Shown here: positions 26,557-36,427 of the stretch, one piece after another
Numbering within the stretch: position 1 is the stretch's first letter
Layout of the letters: each line of letters begins with the position of its first letter
Assembly (NCBI GenBank): GCA_000381625.1
Contig: KB906767.1
Coordinates: 4,703,357-4,767,356 of the forward strand
Reading direction: 5' to 3'
Length of the DNA: 64,000 bases
From: Bryobacterales bacterium KBS 96
GTDB lineage: Bacteria; Acidobacteriota; Terriglobia; Bryobacterales; Bryobacteraceae
The notes under the pieces: model-generated
What the model was told of the DNA's origin: nothing
The model's input: only the letters and a program-made list of their open reading frames with translations
Databases searched by the model: none
Translations under genes and position numbers: made by a program

Positions 26557-26760
26557 CGTGGCTGCTAGCCCGAAACCCCCGGACGCCCATGCTTTCTCCC
26601 ACTTTCGTTCCGCTCGCGAAGCTGCCAACCGATCCGACAAAAAGAAAGTAAAAGCAATTTTAAGTGCTGGAGAGGTTTGCGTTCGCTGTATGATGGGCTA
26701 GAACGGAAAGAGCCGTATTGCTTGGGGGCTGGCGGCTCGTGAAGTTTCCCGAGCGCGATA

Positions 26761-27552
26761 ATGTCTGCCGAACAGCCAGGCCGGCTCCTGACGGAGGAGC
26801 GGCGCCGCGAAATCACCAACCTGCTCGACCGGCAGGGCCGTGTAACCGTGGCCGAATTGAAGAAGGTCTTTGGCGTTTCGGCGGTTACGGCTCGAAGCGA
26901 TCTCGATGCGCTACAGGCGAACGGGGTACTGGTACGCTCCCACGGGGGTGGAATTCGGCCAATCGTCACTGGCCCGGATTACCCGCTCAAAATCCGCGAA
27001 ACCATCCATCACGACGAGAAACAGCGAATCGCCCGTGCTGCCCTCGATTTGATTAAGCCGTTCCAGACGGTAATCATTGGCTCAGGCACCACCTGTGCCG
27101 AGCTTGCCTGCCAGCTCCGCCGTTCGACGCCGGAACATTTGACCATCATCACCTACGCTCTGAACGTGGCGCTCCGGCTTGCGGATGCTCCGAACCTCTC
27201 GCTTGTGATGATCGGAGGCATCTTCCGCCAGGTCTCAAACGCCTTCGTCGGCCCGCAAGCCGAAAGTATGATGGGCACGTTGCATGCCGATCACTGCATT
27301 CTGGGCACTGTCGGCATCGATCCGGACGTAGGATTGACTACGCTCGATATCCTCGAAGCGCAACTCAACGCCCGTATGTTGCGAGCTGCGCGGGAATCGA
27401 CCGTTCTCGCGGACTCGACCAAGTTCGGACACCGCAGCCTCGCCGTCATTGGGGACTCTAGCCGCCTGCAACGGCTCATCACCGACTCGAATGCACCCGA
27501 AGAGGCGCTTGATGCGTTCCGCGCCAGGGGCGTCGAGGTAATCGTCACCTGA
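26761..27552 (+). CDS. DeoR/GlpR-family transcriptional regulator
   Basis: A 263-residue sugar-metabolism-type repressor. N-terminal DeoR helix-turn-helix (RRREITNLLDRQGRVTVAEL, then KKVFGVSAVTARSDL) with the usual wing RSHGG at about 63-67, followed by the DeoRC effector domain, an inactive sugar-phosphate isomerase fold (IIGSGTTCAELA, DHCILGTVGIDPDVGLTT, LADSTKFG). The ligand is typically a phosphorylated sugar; no sugar operon is adjacent, so the target is unknown. Confidence 0.9.
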   Translation: MSAEQPGRLLTEERRREITNLLDRQGRVTVAELKKVFGVSAVTARSDLDALQANGVLVRSHGGGIRPIVTGPDYPLKIRETIHHDEKQRIARAALDLIKPFQTVIIGSGTTCAELACQLRRSTPEHLTIITYALNVALRLADAPNLSLVMIGGIFRQVSNAFVGPQAESMMGTLHADHCILGTVGIDPDVGLTTLDILEAQLNARMLRAARESTVLADSTKFGHRSLAVIGDSSRLQRLITDSNAPEEALDAFRARGVEVIVT

Positions 27553-27607
27553 GAACTCCCCGGCTGAAACTCGACTTCCCGGCGTTTCTTGAATCGGATA
27601 ATTCCAG

Positions 27608-27637
27608 AAAAAAAGGCGAGATCGAGCTCGCCTTTCT
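27608..27637. terminator. Bidirectional terminator between deoR-type gene and rsbV-like gene
   Basis: AAAGGCGAG (27612-27620), 6-nt loop ATCGAG, CTCGCCTTT (27627-27635): a perfect 9-bp stem. It is flanked by seven A on the left (27608-27614) and T/C-rich sequence on the right, so it can stop transcripts from both convergent genes. Confidence 0.85.
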
Positions 27638-27665
27638 CATTTCTCCGTCTGTGACTCCGCCGGGC

Positions 27666-28010
27666 CTACGCGAAACTTCGGATCGCGTCCGCCTCGTCGT
27701 CAAAAGCTTCAAATACTGTATAGAGCTTTGTAATCTGCAGCAGATCTTTCACACGCTTGGAAAGCCCGACAAGTTTCAGGCTGCCGCCGTGGTTCGTAAC
27801 CGTCGTGAATCCCGAAACCAGCTCGCCAATGCCGGAACTGTCGATGTACGACACCTCCGCGAGATTCAACAGCAGCCTCTTGTCGCCCTTTGCGGCGAGA
27901 TCGCGGATGAGGTCGCGGAACGAACTCGCGCCTTCACCGAGCGTGATCCGGCCGGCGGCATCGATCACCGTAACGTCCCCCACTTGCCGCGTGTTTAATT
28001 TGACACTCAC
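27666..28010 (-). CDS. STAS-domain anti-sigma factor antagonist (RsbV/SpoIIAA type)
   Basis: A 114-residue STAS domain protein. The phosphorylatable serine lies in LAEVSYIDSSGIGELVSG, the standard DSSGLG-like site whose phosphorylation by an RsbW-type kinase controls partner switching. Length is typical (about 110). It is 28 bp downstream of the RsbW-like gene on the same strand, so the pair is probably co-expressed. No sigma factor gene is adjacent. Confidence 0.92.
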   Translation of the reverse strand: MSVKLNTRQVGDVTVIDAAGRITLGEGASSFRDLIRDLAAKGDKRLLLNLAEVSYIDSSGIGELVSGFTTVTNHGGSLKLVGLSKRVKDLLQITKLYTVFEAFDDEADAIRSFA

Positions 28011-28038
28011 GTTTGCCTCCTCTGATGGACCGAAATCG

Positions 28039-28479
28039 TTATTGCCTGTTTTTGTGCTTTACGAGACGAACCTCGGTTCCACCGCCGGCACGCGGATGGA
28101 GGTCGAACTCGTCCATAAAAGCACGAATCAATAAAATGCCACGCCCGGATTGCCGAAGCAGGTTTTCCTGCGCCAGCGGATCGGGCAAAGAATTCAGATC
28201 GAATCCGGCGCCTTCATCGCCAATCACGATCGCCAGATGGTTGCTTGCCGAGCGAAGGGTCAGGTGCACCTTCTTGTGCGCGCTGTACCGATTGCCATGC
28301 ACCACGGCGTTGACCATGCACTCGCGGACGGCCATTCCGATCTGGTGCCGATCTTCTTCGTCAAAGCCCAACTCTTCCGCCGCTGCGACCGCAATCTCCT
28401 CCGCGCGATCTACGCTTTGCAATGTGGAGTCCAACAGCCTCTGCTCTTTGAGAGTTTCCTCGCTCACGGGATCCGGCAT
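28039..28479 (-). CDS. RsbW-type anti-sigma factor serine kinase (GHKL ATPase)
   Basis: A 146-residue HATPase_c domain with the N-box VRECMVNAVVHGNRY, the G1 box IGDEGAGFDLNSLPDP and G2 box QSGRGILLIRAFMDE, as in RsbW/SpoIIAB kinases. Members bind a sigma factor or phosphorylate an antagonist such as the product of the next gene. Start is ATG 28479, preceded by about 118 bp without a gene. Confidence 0.92.
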   Translation of the reverse strand: MPDPVSEETLKEQRLLDSTLQSVDRAEEIAVAAAEELGFDEEDRHQIGMAVRECMVNAVVHGNRYSAHKKVHLTLRSASNHLAIVIGDEGAGFDLNSLPDPLAQENLLRQSGRGILLIRAFMDEFDLHPRAGGGTEVRLVKHKNRQ

Positions 28480-28597
28480 AAGGTCGGTTCTACTGGCCTC
28501 GGCTGTTCATCGAATGGTCACGATAAAATAAGCAGCCCTGTAAAGTCAAGGAGTACGGTACCTTCTGCTAAGGATAACCTGTCGCCATTTCAAGGCT

Positions 28598-31024
28598 TTA
28601 CTCCAAACGCCTGAAATGCAGCGTCCGTGTCTGGCCTGCCGTTAGCGTGACGCTCGGTATCTCGTGCCGCGGCCCAATCAGTCCGGCTATGTACTGGCCG
28701 CGTTCGTTAGGTCGAATGAAAACCTCTCCTGGCCGCGAGGCATGTAGTGTTGCAGTGATTACGTGACCATTCCGCCATACGATATCGACCGTTAAGCCGC
28801 CGCGGGCGCGCAATCCGGTGACGCTGCCATCCCGCCACGTGCCCGGGATCGCCGGCAGAAACTCGACGGCGGTCAACTCACCCGGCTGATTGTCCCTCAT
28901 GCCCGTGCTCTGCAACAGCATCTCCGCGACGGCCGCCGTTCCGCCCAGGTTGCCATCGATCTGAAAGATATTGGGCGGATGCAGATCGAAGAGGTTGGGC
29001 CAAGTGGAGTTCCGCAGCAGAACGCGCAGGCTTTCTCCGGCCTTATCGCCTTCACGATACCGCGCCCACAGGCAGGTGACCCAGGCTCGGCTCCAGCCGG
29101 TCTGTCCGCTTCCCGCCGCAAGCCGCCGTTCGAGAAGGACCCGGGCAGCCTGGTACAAATCGGGCCTTGCCGGATTGATTTCGTCGCTTGGATACACGGC
29201 AAACAGCGGTGACAAATGACGGTGACCGGGCTCCACTTCCTGGTAGTCTTTACGCCATTCCTGCAATTGGCCATAACGTCCGATTTGCAGTGGAAGCAGC
29301 TTCTTTTCAGCCGCCGAGAGCTTGGCCCGCAGATCCGCGTCCGTGTGGAGGATCTGACTCGCCAAGATCACACGATCGAACAGCGCGGTCGTGATCTCGA
29401 TATCCATAGTCGGGGAGACGTCGAGCGATGCTGGCTTATGATCCGCCGTATAGTAGCGATTTTCAGGCGAGATGGAAGGCCCGCTGACCAGGTGGCCGTG
29501 GCTGTCGTCAAACAGGTTCTGGAGAAGATAAATCGCGGTCTCACGAAGAATTGGATAGGCTTTCAGCCGAAGGTAGGCGTCATCGCGCGAGAAATCGTAA
29601 TGATTCCAGAGCGAAAGACTTAGCCATGCGGCGCCGAACGGCCAGATGCCGGAACCGATTCCATCTATCGGCTCGGTATCGCCCCACACTTCCGTGTTGT
29701 GATGCGCGACAAAGCCCTCCGTTCCGTACATCTCGCGGGCGGTGCGCTGGCCGTTCGGCAGCATGGTCATCAACAGGTTATAGAGGCCTTCCGCGGTTTC
29801 GCCCAAATTGCAGGTCTCCGCCGGCCAGTAGTTCATTTCCGTGTTGATGTTGATGGTGTATTTGCTGCCCCACGGCGGCGAAAGCTGCTCGTTCCATTTG
29901 CCTTGCAGATTAGCGGCAATCGAATTTCCCCGGCTGCTCGATTGGAGCAGATACCGGCCATACGCGAAATAAAGGGCTTCGAGCCCGTTGTCTTGAGCGC
30001 CCTTTTTGAAACGCACAAGCCTTTGATCTGTCGGCAGGGCTTCGAGGGTCGCGTCCGGCGCACCGAGCTTCAGAGCCACGCGCGCCGCCATCCGCCGGAA
30101 ATCGGCGCGATGCCGCGCCAGCAGGTCCGCATACGGCCGTTTGGCAGCCCGGCTCAACTGATCCTTGCAGCGCGCGTCGGGATTTGCGTCGCGTACGTTT
30201 GTTGCCGCCGTAAACACAAGAATTGCTTCAGTAGCTTTCGTCACGTGCAGGACCGTGCCTTCGGGGGCGACGTGTCCTCCGATTGCGATCGCACGAACGG
30301 CCCCCGTGAACGCCGTTCCCGTTTTCGCCTCCCCCGCGTACTCATGTCTTGGATCGTCCGGCGGCATGGCCTTACCCCGCAGGACAACCGTATTGGGACC
30401 AAATGACGAATCGACAGAGGACGCCGCATCGGCCTCGCGGCTCAGGCCGATTGTGAATCCTAACGCGTGCGGGTGGGAACTCTTCAGGTGAACGATAATC
30501 GCCTGGTCCGGGTAGGATGCGAACGCTTCCCGCGTCATGCGATTACCGTTGAGATCGTAGCTGACGGATGCGATGCCGTTGTATAGGTCCAGCGAGCGCC
30601 GGTATTTCCCCGCCTGGGCGGCATCGACGCCGTCGAACCGGAGCGTCATGTCTCCCAAGGGTTCGTAAGGCGGTTGGCGAAGGGGGATCGCGAGAAGAGT
30701 CTTTTTCGCGAGATCCTGCGCTTCCATCACCTTGCCTTCGAGCAGCAGCTTGCGGACTTTCGGCACGTTGGCGCGCGCCTTCGGATTGACGCGATCCATC
30801 TTCTTGCCGGCGTAGATGGTTTCTTCATTGAGCTGCAGACGTTCGGCATCGATGCCGCCGAACACCATCGCCGCGAGGCGCCCGTTGCCGATTGGCAGCG
30901 CCTCTCTCCATTGAGCGGCTGGTTGCGTGTACCACAGTGTTGGCGACTGCGCCCGCATGCCCGGCGCCGCGGCGAAAAGCAGCAGAATGGGAGCGAGCAG
31001 CGGACTGCGACTGCAAATAGACAT
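28598..31024 (-). CDS. Glycoside hydrolase family 95 (alpha-L-fucosidase-like)
   Basis: About 808 residues, a secreted enzyme. The start at 31024 gives a Sec signal peptide (MSICSRSPLLAPILLLFAAA, cut near MRAQS); a longer frame opens with TTG overlapping the upstream stop. The N-terminal beta domain starts with LWYTQPAAQWREALPIGNGR, the hallmark of GH95, and the (alpha/alpha)6 barrel contains GKWNEQLSPPWGSKYTININ and EMNYWPAETCNLGE, where GH95 substrate residues lie. The family removes alpha-1,2-L-fucose or L-galactose from glycans. It is downstream of a TonB-dependent receptor, suggesting glycan uptake. Confidence 0.92.
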   Translation of the reverse strand: MSICSRSPLLAPILLLFAAAPGMRAQSPTLWYTQPAAQWREALPIGNGRLAAMVFGGIDAERLQLNEETIYAGKKMDRVNPKARANVPKVRKLLLEGKVMEAQDLAKKTLLAIPLRQPPYEPLGDMTLRFDGVDAAQAGKYRRSLDLYNGIASVSYDLNGNRMTREAFASYPDQAIIVHLKSSHPHALGFTIGLSREADAASSVDSSFGPNTVVLRGKAMPPDDPRHEYAGEAKTGTAFTGAVRAIAIGGHVAPEGTVLHVTKATEAILVFTAATNVRDANPDARCKDQLSRAAKRPYADLLARHRADFRRMAARVALKLGAPDATLEALPTDQRLVRFKKGAQDNGLEALYFAYGRYLLQSSSRGNSIAANLQGKWNEQLSPPWGSKYTININTEMNYWPAETCNLGETAEGLYNLLMTMLPNGQRTAREMYGTEGFVAHHNTEVWGDTEPIDGIGSGIWPFGAAWLSLSLWNHYDFSRDDAYLRLKAYPILRETAIYLLQNLFDDSHGHLVSGPSISPENRYYTADHKPASLDVSPTMDIEITTALFDRVILASQILHTDADLRAKLSAAEKKLLPLQIGRYGQLQEWRKDYQEVEPGHRHLSPLFAVYPSDEINPARPDLYQAARVLLERRLAAGSGQTGWSRAWVTCLWARYREGDKAGESLRVLLRNSTWPNLFDLHPPNIFQIDGNLGGTAAVAEMLLQSTGMRDNQPGELTAVEFLPAIPGTWRDGSVTGLRARGGLTVDIVWRNGHVITATLHASRPGEVFIRPNERGQYIAGLIGPRHEIPSVTLTAGQTRTLHFRRLE

Positions 31025-31101
31025 CTGGAACATGAGTTTATAACGAGGAAGGGAAAGCATGGTGACGAGCGCCGCTAGCGTTGAACATAAACAAATGCCC
31101 C

Positions 31102-33954
31102 TCAAAAATCATAGGCGAACGTAAGCCGCGCAAAACGCGGAGGCTGAATGGTAACCGGCAAGCGGGAATTGAAGCGAGGACCGCTGAGGTCTGACTGTTG
31201 AATTTCCTGGCCGGCATTCATCACGTTCAGGAGGTCGGCGGAAGCGGTAATCCGGCCCGAGGGGAGCCGAAACTCTCTTTGCACGCGCAGATTCCAATTC
31301 AAAACATATTGGGCGCGGTTACCCCCTTCGGGACTGCCGCGCACGGTTGCTGCTGTCAAGAACGGTCCTTGCGCTAAACCTGTAACAAGTAGCTGCCGTG
31401 CAAACGGCAGACCATCCATGTAATTGGCAACGCTCGCCAGTTCCAGTCGCCCCCAAGCGGGTGGAAGCCGGTAAATTGCTTCAACCTTGCCCAGGTAGGC
31501 TCGATCGACGAAGCTCCGCGCCAGAGTCAAAAGCGTGCTGTTCGGGTCTACAAACAGCGTTCCGATCACATCGGGATCGTTCTCAAAGACCGCATTACCC
31601 GGATTGGTGGGCCCCCAGGCTTTTTCCGCCGTGAATGAGGCATGCAGCGTCAAACCACGCCATTGGCTACTCAGTTCGGCGGCCAATCCGGCATTGAGCG
31701 TCCGAAGACCCGGCGAGTTCGTCAGCACATACCGGTCGCTGCCGAACGTCGCTGGGTTCTGCTGATAAACGATTAATTGCCGGTCGTCAAAAGTGCCTGG
31801 AATGGCGTCGGGTCCGGGGTCGAGGATCGGAACTGCGGCAAATGCGTTTGCGCCTAAGCCCGTGTCTATGGCCACAATGCGATGCTTCTCATCCCGCCGG
31901 AAGAGCTGAACTCCGGCGACTGTATTCGGCGCCAGAGCGATTTGACCACTGACGTTAAATTCATCTGAATACGGCCGCCGCAAAGAGGGCGATATCGACG
32001 AATAGGGCCCGCCGAAACGCAACACTAACGGGCCCTGTTCATTCGGCTGAAGCCAGCCATCGGCGTTGCGATCAACCCATTGATATACGCTTCCACCAAG
32101 GCTATTCGAATTTGCATAATCGAGATAGCGGCCGGCCAGCGGTGAATAGGCGCGAAGATATGCGCCGCGTATCACAAATCCGCCCGCGTGGGGAATCCGC
32201 CAGGCGAATCCGGCGCGCGGAGAGAGGCTATTCCAAGCGACCAGATCTCCGAGCGCGGAATAGTTTCGGGCTACTGTGAACGAGCCGGCGGGGCTGCTTT
32301 GCGCGGGCAAAGATCCTCGGGAAAAATCCGCGAGGATTCCCAGATCGAGGGAAAATCCCTCGTGAACTGCAAGCTGGTCTGCCAGATATGCCGAAATTGC
32401 CTTCAGCCGTTCGCGCGAATTGACTGGGGTGTTGTATTCCACCGCAAAGGCCGGCGCTCCGGCCGCAGTGATGAGGTTCAGATCGGAGGGCGTTTTGAAA
32501 CGATTGCGAGGCGAGGATAGGTTCCAATCTCCGCCCGCCGTGATCTGGTGATGAAGATCGCCGGTATTGAGACGCGCGGGTTGCCACGCTGCCGCAATCT
32601 GGTGGCGCGGGCGGTCCGCAAGGTTCTCGATCGGAGGTGCGCCGGAGATCGTACTGCCCAGGAGTTCTATGCGGCTCTGATTCGGCGTGGATCGCGACGA
32701 CGGCCACGTGAGAAGTCGGCCCGTGGAAAATCCGTAACGCACCTGCAACGCTCTTAATCCTCCGCTGGCAGGTACAGAATGGGTCCAGCCGGCTTGCAGA
32801 AAGCTCAGGTGATCCGCCTCCGCTTCGCCAGGGAAGCCGTTTGGCAGTTCAAATTCGGGCGACATACGGCGCGCGGCCAGGGCTTCGATGCCCGCCGGCA
32901 TGCCCCAATCGGAGAGATCCACTCGCGAACCGCTGTATTCCGCGTCGAACTGGTCGTGAGGACCGGCGCGAATGCGGCCGAGAATATTGCCGAACAGCAT
33001 GCGGCTATTTTGATCTTGTCCGGGCGCGGCTAATTCAATCGTCTGCGATGCCCATTGGCCCGCGCCGGAAGCAAATAGATCTGCCCACTTCGTGACCGGA
33101 CCGCCAATTTCGAACCGGTCTCGCGTGAACCAACGAAATCGCTCGGGCCGCTGAAGCGCGCCACGTTGGTCAGGCGGCGGCAGGTTGGTGGAGGAGAAAG
33201 CCGAGCCGGCGCCGGAACTCGAAATTGCGCCGTGCCACGATGTGCCCGGTTCCGTTAAGAAGGTGCCCACTTCGTTGCCGTACGCGCCGGAAGTGACAAG
33301 CCCCGAGTCTGTCCGCACCGCGATTTCGCTGAGCGATTGCACGTCCGGAACAACTACCGGACGCCCGGGCTGGTAGGAATCCGTTGCATCCAATCCTTGC
33401 AGCTTGAATTGCGTTGCGGTCCAGGAAAGTGCTCTTTGGGAAACAAGCGCGAGCCGGTTATCGGTCAGGCCTGTAAAATCCAGTGGCGCTGTCACGCTGC
33501 CCGGCTCGCGCGCTGCCAGGGAGCTTTCGAAGCTGAATCCTTCAGGAAACGTTGACGCGCGGGTTGCATCCCGCCACAGGCCGAAGTTCGGCGGTTGGCG
33601 TTGAGGGGAGATGTGTAGTGCGCCCATTGCGTCGATTAGTAAGTCGACGGAATTCGCTTGCAGCGGAGCAACCACGAGCGCAACGCCCGTCCCCTGCATT
33701 GAGCCGCTGCTCGAAAGAAGGTATCGTCCGTAGGGCAGCGACAGTGTGAACCGGCCGGAGGAATTCGTATGAATGATGGCTTTGAAGTTGATGGCGCCCG
33801 CGATAAAAATGGCGGCATGGCTTGCCGCATGACCCTCGGCGTTACGAACGGCGCCTGCAACAAGCCCCGTAGTCAATTGCGCCTTCAAGAAAACAGAAGC
33901 GCCAAGCAGTATGGCTACGAACAGCGCTGGCCGGCCATCGATCTGCGTGCGCAC
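31102..33954 (-). CDS. TonB-dependent receptor-like protein with carboxypeptidase-regulatory N-terminal domain
   Basis: About 950 residues of the acidobacterial TonB-receptor type. A signal peptide (RTQIDGRPALFVAILLGASV, ending near LKAQ), then a CarboxypepD_reg-like fold (LVAGAVRNAEGHAASHAAIF, GRFTLSLPYGRYLL), a plug region and a long 22-strand-type barrel ending in FAYDF. The start is set at GTG 33954, 1 nt after the PAP2 stop; a longer TTG start at 33996 would overlap that gene by 41 nt. Substrates are probably glycans or peptides. Upstream partner PAP2, downstream partner GH95, all on one strand. Confidence 0.82.
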   Translation of the reverse strand: MRTQIDGRPALFVAILLGASVFLKAQLTTGLVAGAVRNAEGHAASHAAIFIAGAINFKAIIHTNSSGRFTLSLPYGRYLLSSSGSMQGTGVALVVAPLQANSVDLLIDAMGALHISPQRQPPNFGLWRDATRASTFPEGFSFESSLAAREPGSVTAPLDFTGLTDNRLALVSQRALSWTATQFKLQGLDATDSYQPGRPVVVPDVQSLSEIAVRTDSGLVTSGAYGNEVGTFLTEPGTSWHGAISSSGAGSAFSSTNLPPPDQRGALQRPERFRWFTRDRFEIGGPVTKWADLFASGAGQWASQTIELAAPGQDQNSRMLFGNILGRIRAGPHDQFDAEYSGSRVDLSDWGMPAGIEALAARRMSPEFELPNGFPGEAEADHLSFLQAGWTHSVPASGGLRALQVRYGFSTGRLLTWPSSRSTPNQSRIELLGSTISGAPPIENLADRPRHQIAAAWQPARLNTGDLHHQITAGGDWNLSSPRNRFKTPSDLNLITAAGAPAFAVEYNTPVNSRERLKAISAYLADQLAVHEGFSLDLGILADFSRGSLPAQSSPAGSFTVARNYSALGDLVAWNSLSPRAGFAWRIPHAGGFVIRGAYLRAYSPLAGRYLDYANSNSLGGSVYQWVDRNADGWLQPNEQGPLVLRFGGPYSSISPSLRRPYSDEFNVSGQIALAPNTVAGVQLFRRDEKHRIVAIDTGLGANAFAAVPILDPGPDAIPGTFDDRQLIVYQQNPATFGSDRYVLTNSPGLRTLNAGLAAELSSQWRGLTLHASFTAEKAWGPTNPGNAVFENDPDVIGTLFVDPNSTLLTLARSFVDRAYLGKVEAIYRLPPAWGRLELASVANYMDGLPFARQLLVTGLAQGPFLTAATVRGSPEGGNRAQYVLNWNLRVQREFRLPSGRITASADLLNVMNAGQEIQQSDLSGPRFNSRLPVTIQPPRFARLTFAYDF

Positions 33955-33955
33955 T

Positions 33956-34828
33956 TCAATAGCGAAGGACCGCAAAGCGGCTGATGGAATATCCAAGCGC
34001 GGCGCCTACAAATACGTCGGATGAGAAGTGCGCCGATAACGAGAGTCTGGAGAAACCCACCACGGTGGCCAGTCCGTAGGCGGCGTATGGCGCCCAGCGA
34101 TGCCTTCTGTATCGGTGTGCGATGACAGTGGCGATCGCAAATACCGCTATAACGTGGCCGGAGGGAAAGCTTCCACTGCCGCGTAAGGTGGTCCCTTTGT
34201 CGTCAAACCATGAGTCCCAGTAATTGCCGCGAGGCGCAAACGTAACCGGACGCGCGCGCCTGTCGATGTCCTTCAGAACAGTGGTTACAATTTCAGCATC
34301 AGCCACGGCTTCTCCGGCGAGCAGAGCGGTGTGCTGCATTTTTGTGTCTCTCCGCGCCAATCCCGCGATATAGAGCGATACGGGCGCTGCAATCGTGCCG
34401 AGGACTGTCGTGTTGTTTGAGAACACTCGATTAAATCCTTGAAACGTTGGTGTGGTATGAAAATACCTGCCCTCGTATGGATCTAACGCAAGAAGTCCGG
34501 CGGTCACGCCGGCGATGGACAAGGCTGGAATCCAATTGTGGTCTTTGGCCAATTTAGTTGGGAAAAGCCAAATTGCTTTTTGGTCGCTGAGAATGTTCGG
34601 CGCCAGCAGCTTCCAGGAAACGGGGCGATCGTAATCCGGAAGCGATTGTGGCTCTCCAAAAGGGGATTGAGCATCCGGCGCGCCGGCTGGCGGGAACCGG
34701 CCGGAGTCCGCAGTCTGAGCGCCGATGTAGGCTGAGAAAACAAGGGCCAGAAGAATGGGCGCGCACAGGGACTTCCCAGCCACAATCCGTGCTTGCAATG
34801 AATCCGCAGTCGAAACAGAAAGCGGCAT
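33956..34828 (-). CDS. PAP2-family membrane phosphatase
   Basis: A 290-residue type 2 phosphatidic-acid phosphatase. All three catalytic motifs are present: KDIDRRARP (KX6RP), SFPSGH, and GFSRLSLSAHFSSD (SRX5HX3D). An N-terminal signal or anchor segment (ILLALVFSAYIGA) precedes a soluble stretch, and weaker helices occur in the core. Relatives dephosphorylate lipid phosphates or undecaprenyl pyrophosphate at the periplasmic face. It starts divergent from gatB and ends 1 nt before the TonB-receptor start. Confidence 0.88.
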   Translation of the reverse strand: MPLSVSTADSLQARIVAGKSLCAPILLALVFSAYIGAQTADSGRFPPAGAPDAQSPFGEPQSLPDYDRPVSWKLLAPNILSDQKAIWLFPTKLAKDHNWIPALSIAGVTAGLLALDPYEGRYFHTTPTFQGFNRVFSNNTTVLGTIAAPVSLYIAGLARRDTKMQHTALLAGEAVADAEIVTTVLKDIDRRARPVTFAPRGNYWDSWFDDKGTTLRGSGSFPSGHVIAVFAIATVIAHRYRRHRWAPYAAYGLATVVGFSRLSLSAHFSSDVFVGAALGYSISRFAVLRY

Positions 34829-34945
34829 AATGCCGGCGGCAAACCCTTAGGATAAACCCCGGCGTGGTCTTCAAAAGGTGGGAATTGTACGAGGCCGCAT
34901 AACGTGAATTTCCGCAGGAAATCCTGCCCAAATGCGCGCGCGCTT

Positions 34946-34951
34946 TACAAT
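34946..34951 (+). promoter_or_regulatory. -10-like TACAAT immediately before gatB
   Basis: TACAAT (five of six consensus bases) ends 6 nt before the gatB ATG at 34958, and the spacer CAAAAC carries no ribosome site. This implies a leaderless transcript. No good -35 was found. Confidence 0.45.
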
Positions 34952-34957
34952 CAAAAC

Positions 34958-36427
34958 ATGTCTGTACTGGCGGTTGCCGAAGATGTCCTGCGGAAATATG
35001 AGCCGGTGATCGGCCTGGAGGTACACGTACAGCTCGGCACGAAGACAAAGATTTTCTGTGGTTGCCCCGTGGAGTTCGGCGCGGCGCCGAACACAAACGT
35101 CTGTCCTGTCTGCCTGGGACTTCCGGGCGCGCTTCCTGTTTTGAGCGGCCAGGCCGTGGAACTGGCTATTGGAGCTGCCGTCGCCCTACATTGCCGTGTC
35201 AACCCGTTCTCCCGTTTCGCGCGCAAAAACTATTTCTACCCCGACCTGCCGAAGGGCTATCAGATCTCCCAATACGATCAGCCGCTTGCCGAGCACGGCT
35301 ATCTCGCCATCTTCGTCGATGGCGCCAAGAAGCGCATCGGTGTAACGCGAGTCCACATGGAGGACGATGCCGGTAAAAGCATCCATGATGGCTTCAAGGA
35401 TTCCGACCGCTACAGCTACGTGGACCTGAACCGCTCCGGCACGCCGCTGATCGAGATCGTGAGCGAGCCGGATATGCGCAACTCCGACGATGCGTATGCC
35501 TATGCGACCGCGATGAAACAGGTGATGCAGTACATCGGGGTCTCTGAGTGCGATATGGAAAAGGGCCAGTTGCGCTGCGACGCGAACGTATCGGTGCGGC
35601 CCAGGGGAACGGAGAAGTTCGGCACGAAGGCAGAGATCAAGAACCTGAACTCGTTCCGGTTTTTGAAAATGGCCGTTGATTACGAGATCCGGCGCCAGGT
35701 GGAGTTGATCGAATCCGGCGGCCGTGTGGAGCAGGAGACGCGCCTCTACAACGTGGAGACCGGCCAGACCGTCGGAATGCGCAGCAAGGAGCATGCGCAC
35801 GATTACCGTTATTTCCCCGAGCCGGATTTAGTGCCGCTGCAAGTGAGCGAGCACTGGCTGCATCAGGTGAAATCCGCGCTGCCGGAACTTCCGCAGGACC
35901 GGCGCGATCGGTTTGTAAATGAATTCGGATTGCGCGACTACGATGCCGAAGTATTGACGTTGACGCGCGCGGTTGGCGACTACTTCGAAGAAGCCGTAAA
36001 AGCCAGTGGCGACGGTCGCGCCACGGCGAACTGGGTGGTTGGCGATTTGATGGGGTTGCTGAAGGCGGCCGGCAAAGACATCGCGGATTCGCCTGTTTCC
36101 GCCGCGAACCTTGGCGAGCTTGTGGCGTTGATCAACAAGAATGAACTCACGGGCAAGCTGGCGAAAGAGATTCTGCCGAAGATGTTCGAGACCGGCGATT
36201 CCCCTCGCGCCATCATGGAACGCGAAGGCTTGAAACAGATTTCCGACACCGGCGCGCTCGAAGCAATTATCGAGAGCGTGCTGGCGGCGAATCCCAAACA
36301 AGTCGAGCAATACAAAAGCGGCAAAACCGCCGTGCTCGGTTTCCTGGTCGGGCAGGTTATGAAGGCCAGTCGGGGGCAGGCGAATCCAGGGGCGGTGAAT
36401 GAGCTGCTGAGGAAGAGGTTGGGGTGA
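34958..36427 (+). CDS. gatB: Aspartyl/glutamyl-tRNA amidotransferase subunit B
   Basis: About 489 residues. GatB phosphorylates and amidates Glu-tRNA(Gln) or Asp-tRNA(Asn) using ammonia from GatA. The N-terminal kinase-like domain has the diagnostic stretches YEPVIGLEVHVQL, FCGCPVEFGAAPNTNVCPVC (with the zinc or structural cysteines), KNYFYPDLPKGYQISQYDQP and SEPDMRNSDDAYAY; the C-terminal GatB/YqeY tail domain runs to the end. The start was moved from 34904 to the ATG at 34958 because the extra 18 residues are not family-like and a -10 element overlaps them. gatA and gatC are not in the window. Confidence 0.97.
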   Translation: MSVLAVAEDVLRKYEPVIGLEVHVQLGTKTKIFCGCPVEFGAAPNTNVCPVCLGLPGALPVLSGQAVELAIGAAVALHCRVNPFSRFARKNYFYPDLPKGYQISQYDQPLAEHGYLAIFVDGAKKRIGVTRVHMEDDAGKSIHDGFKDSDRYSYVDLNRSGTPLIEIVSEPDMRNSDDAYAYATAMKQVMQYIGVSECDMEKGQLRCDANVSVRPRGTEKFGTKAEIKNLNSFRFLKMAVDYEIRRQVELIESGGRVEQETRLYNVETGQTVGMRSKEHAHDYRYFPEPDLVPLQVSEHWLHQVKSALPELPQDRRDRFVNEFGLRDYDAEVLTLTRAVGDYFEEAVKASGDGRATANWVVGDLMGLLKAAGKDIADSPVSAANLGELVALINKNELTGKLAKEILPKMFETGDSPRAIMEREGLKQISDTGALEAIIESVLAANPKQVEQYKSGKTAVLGFLVGQVMKASRGQANPGAVNELLRKRLG

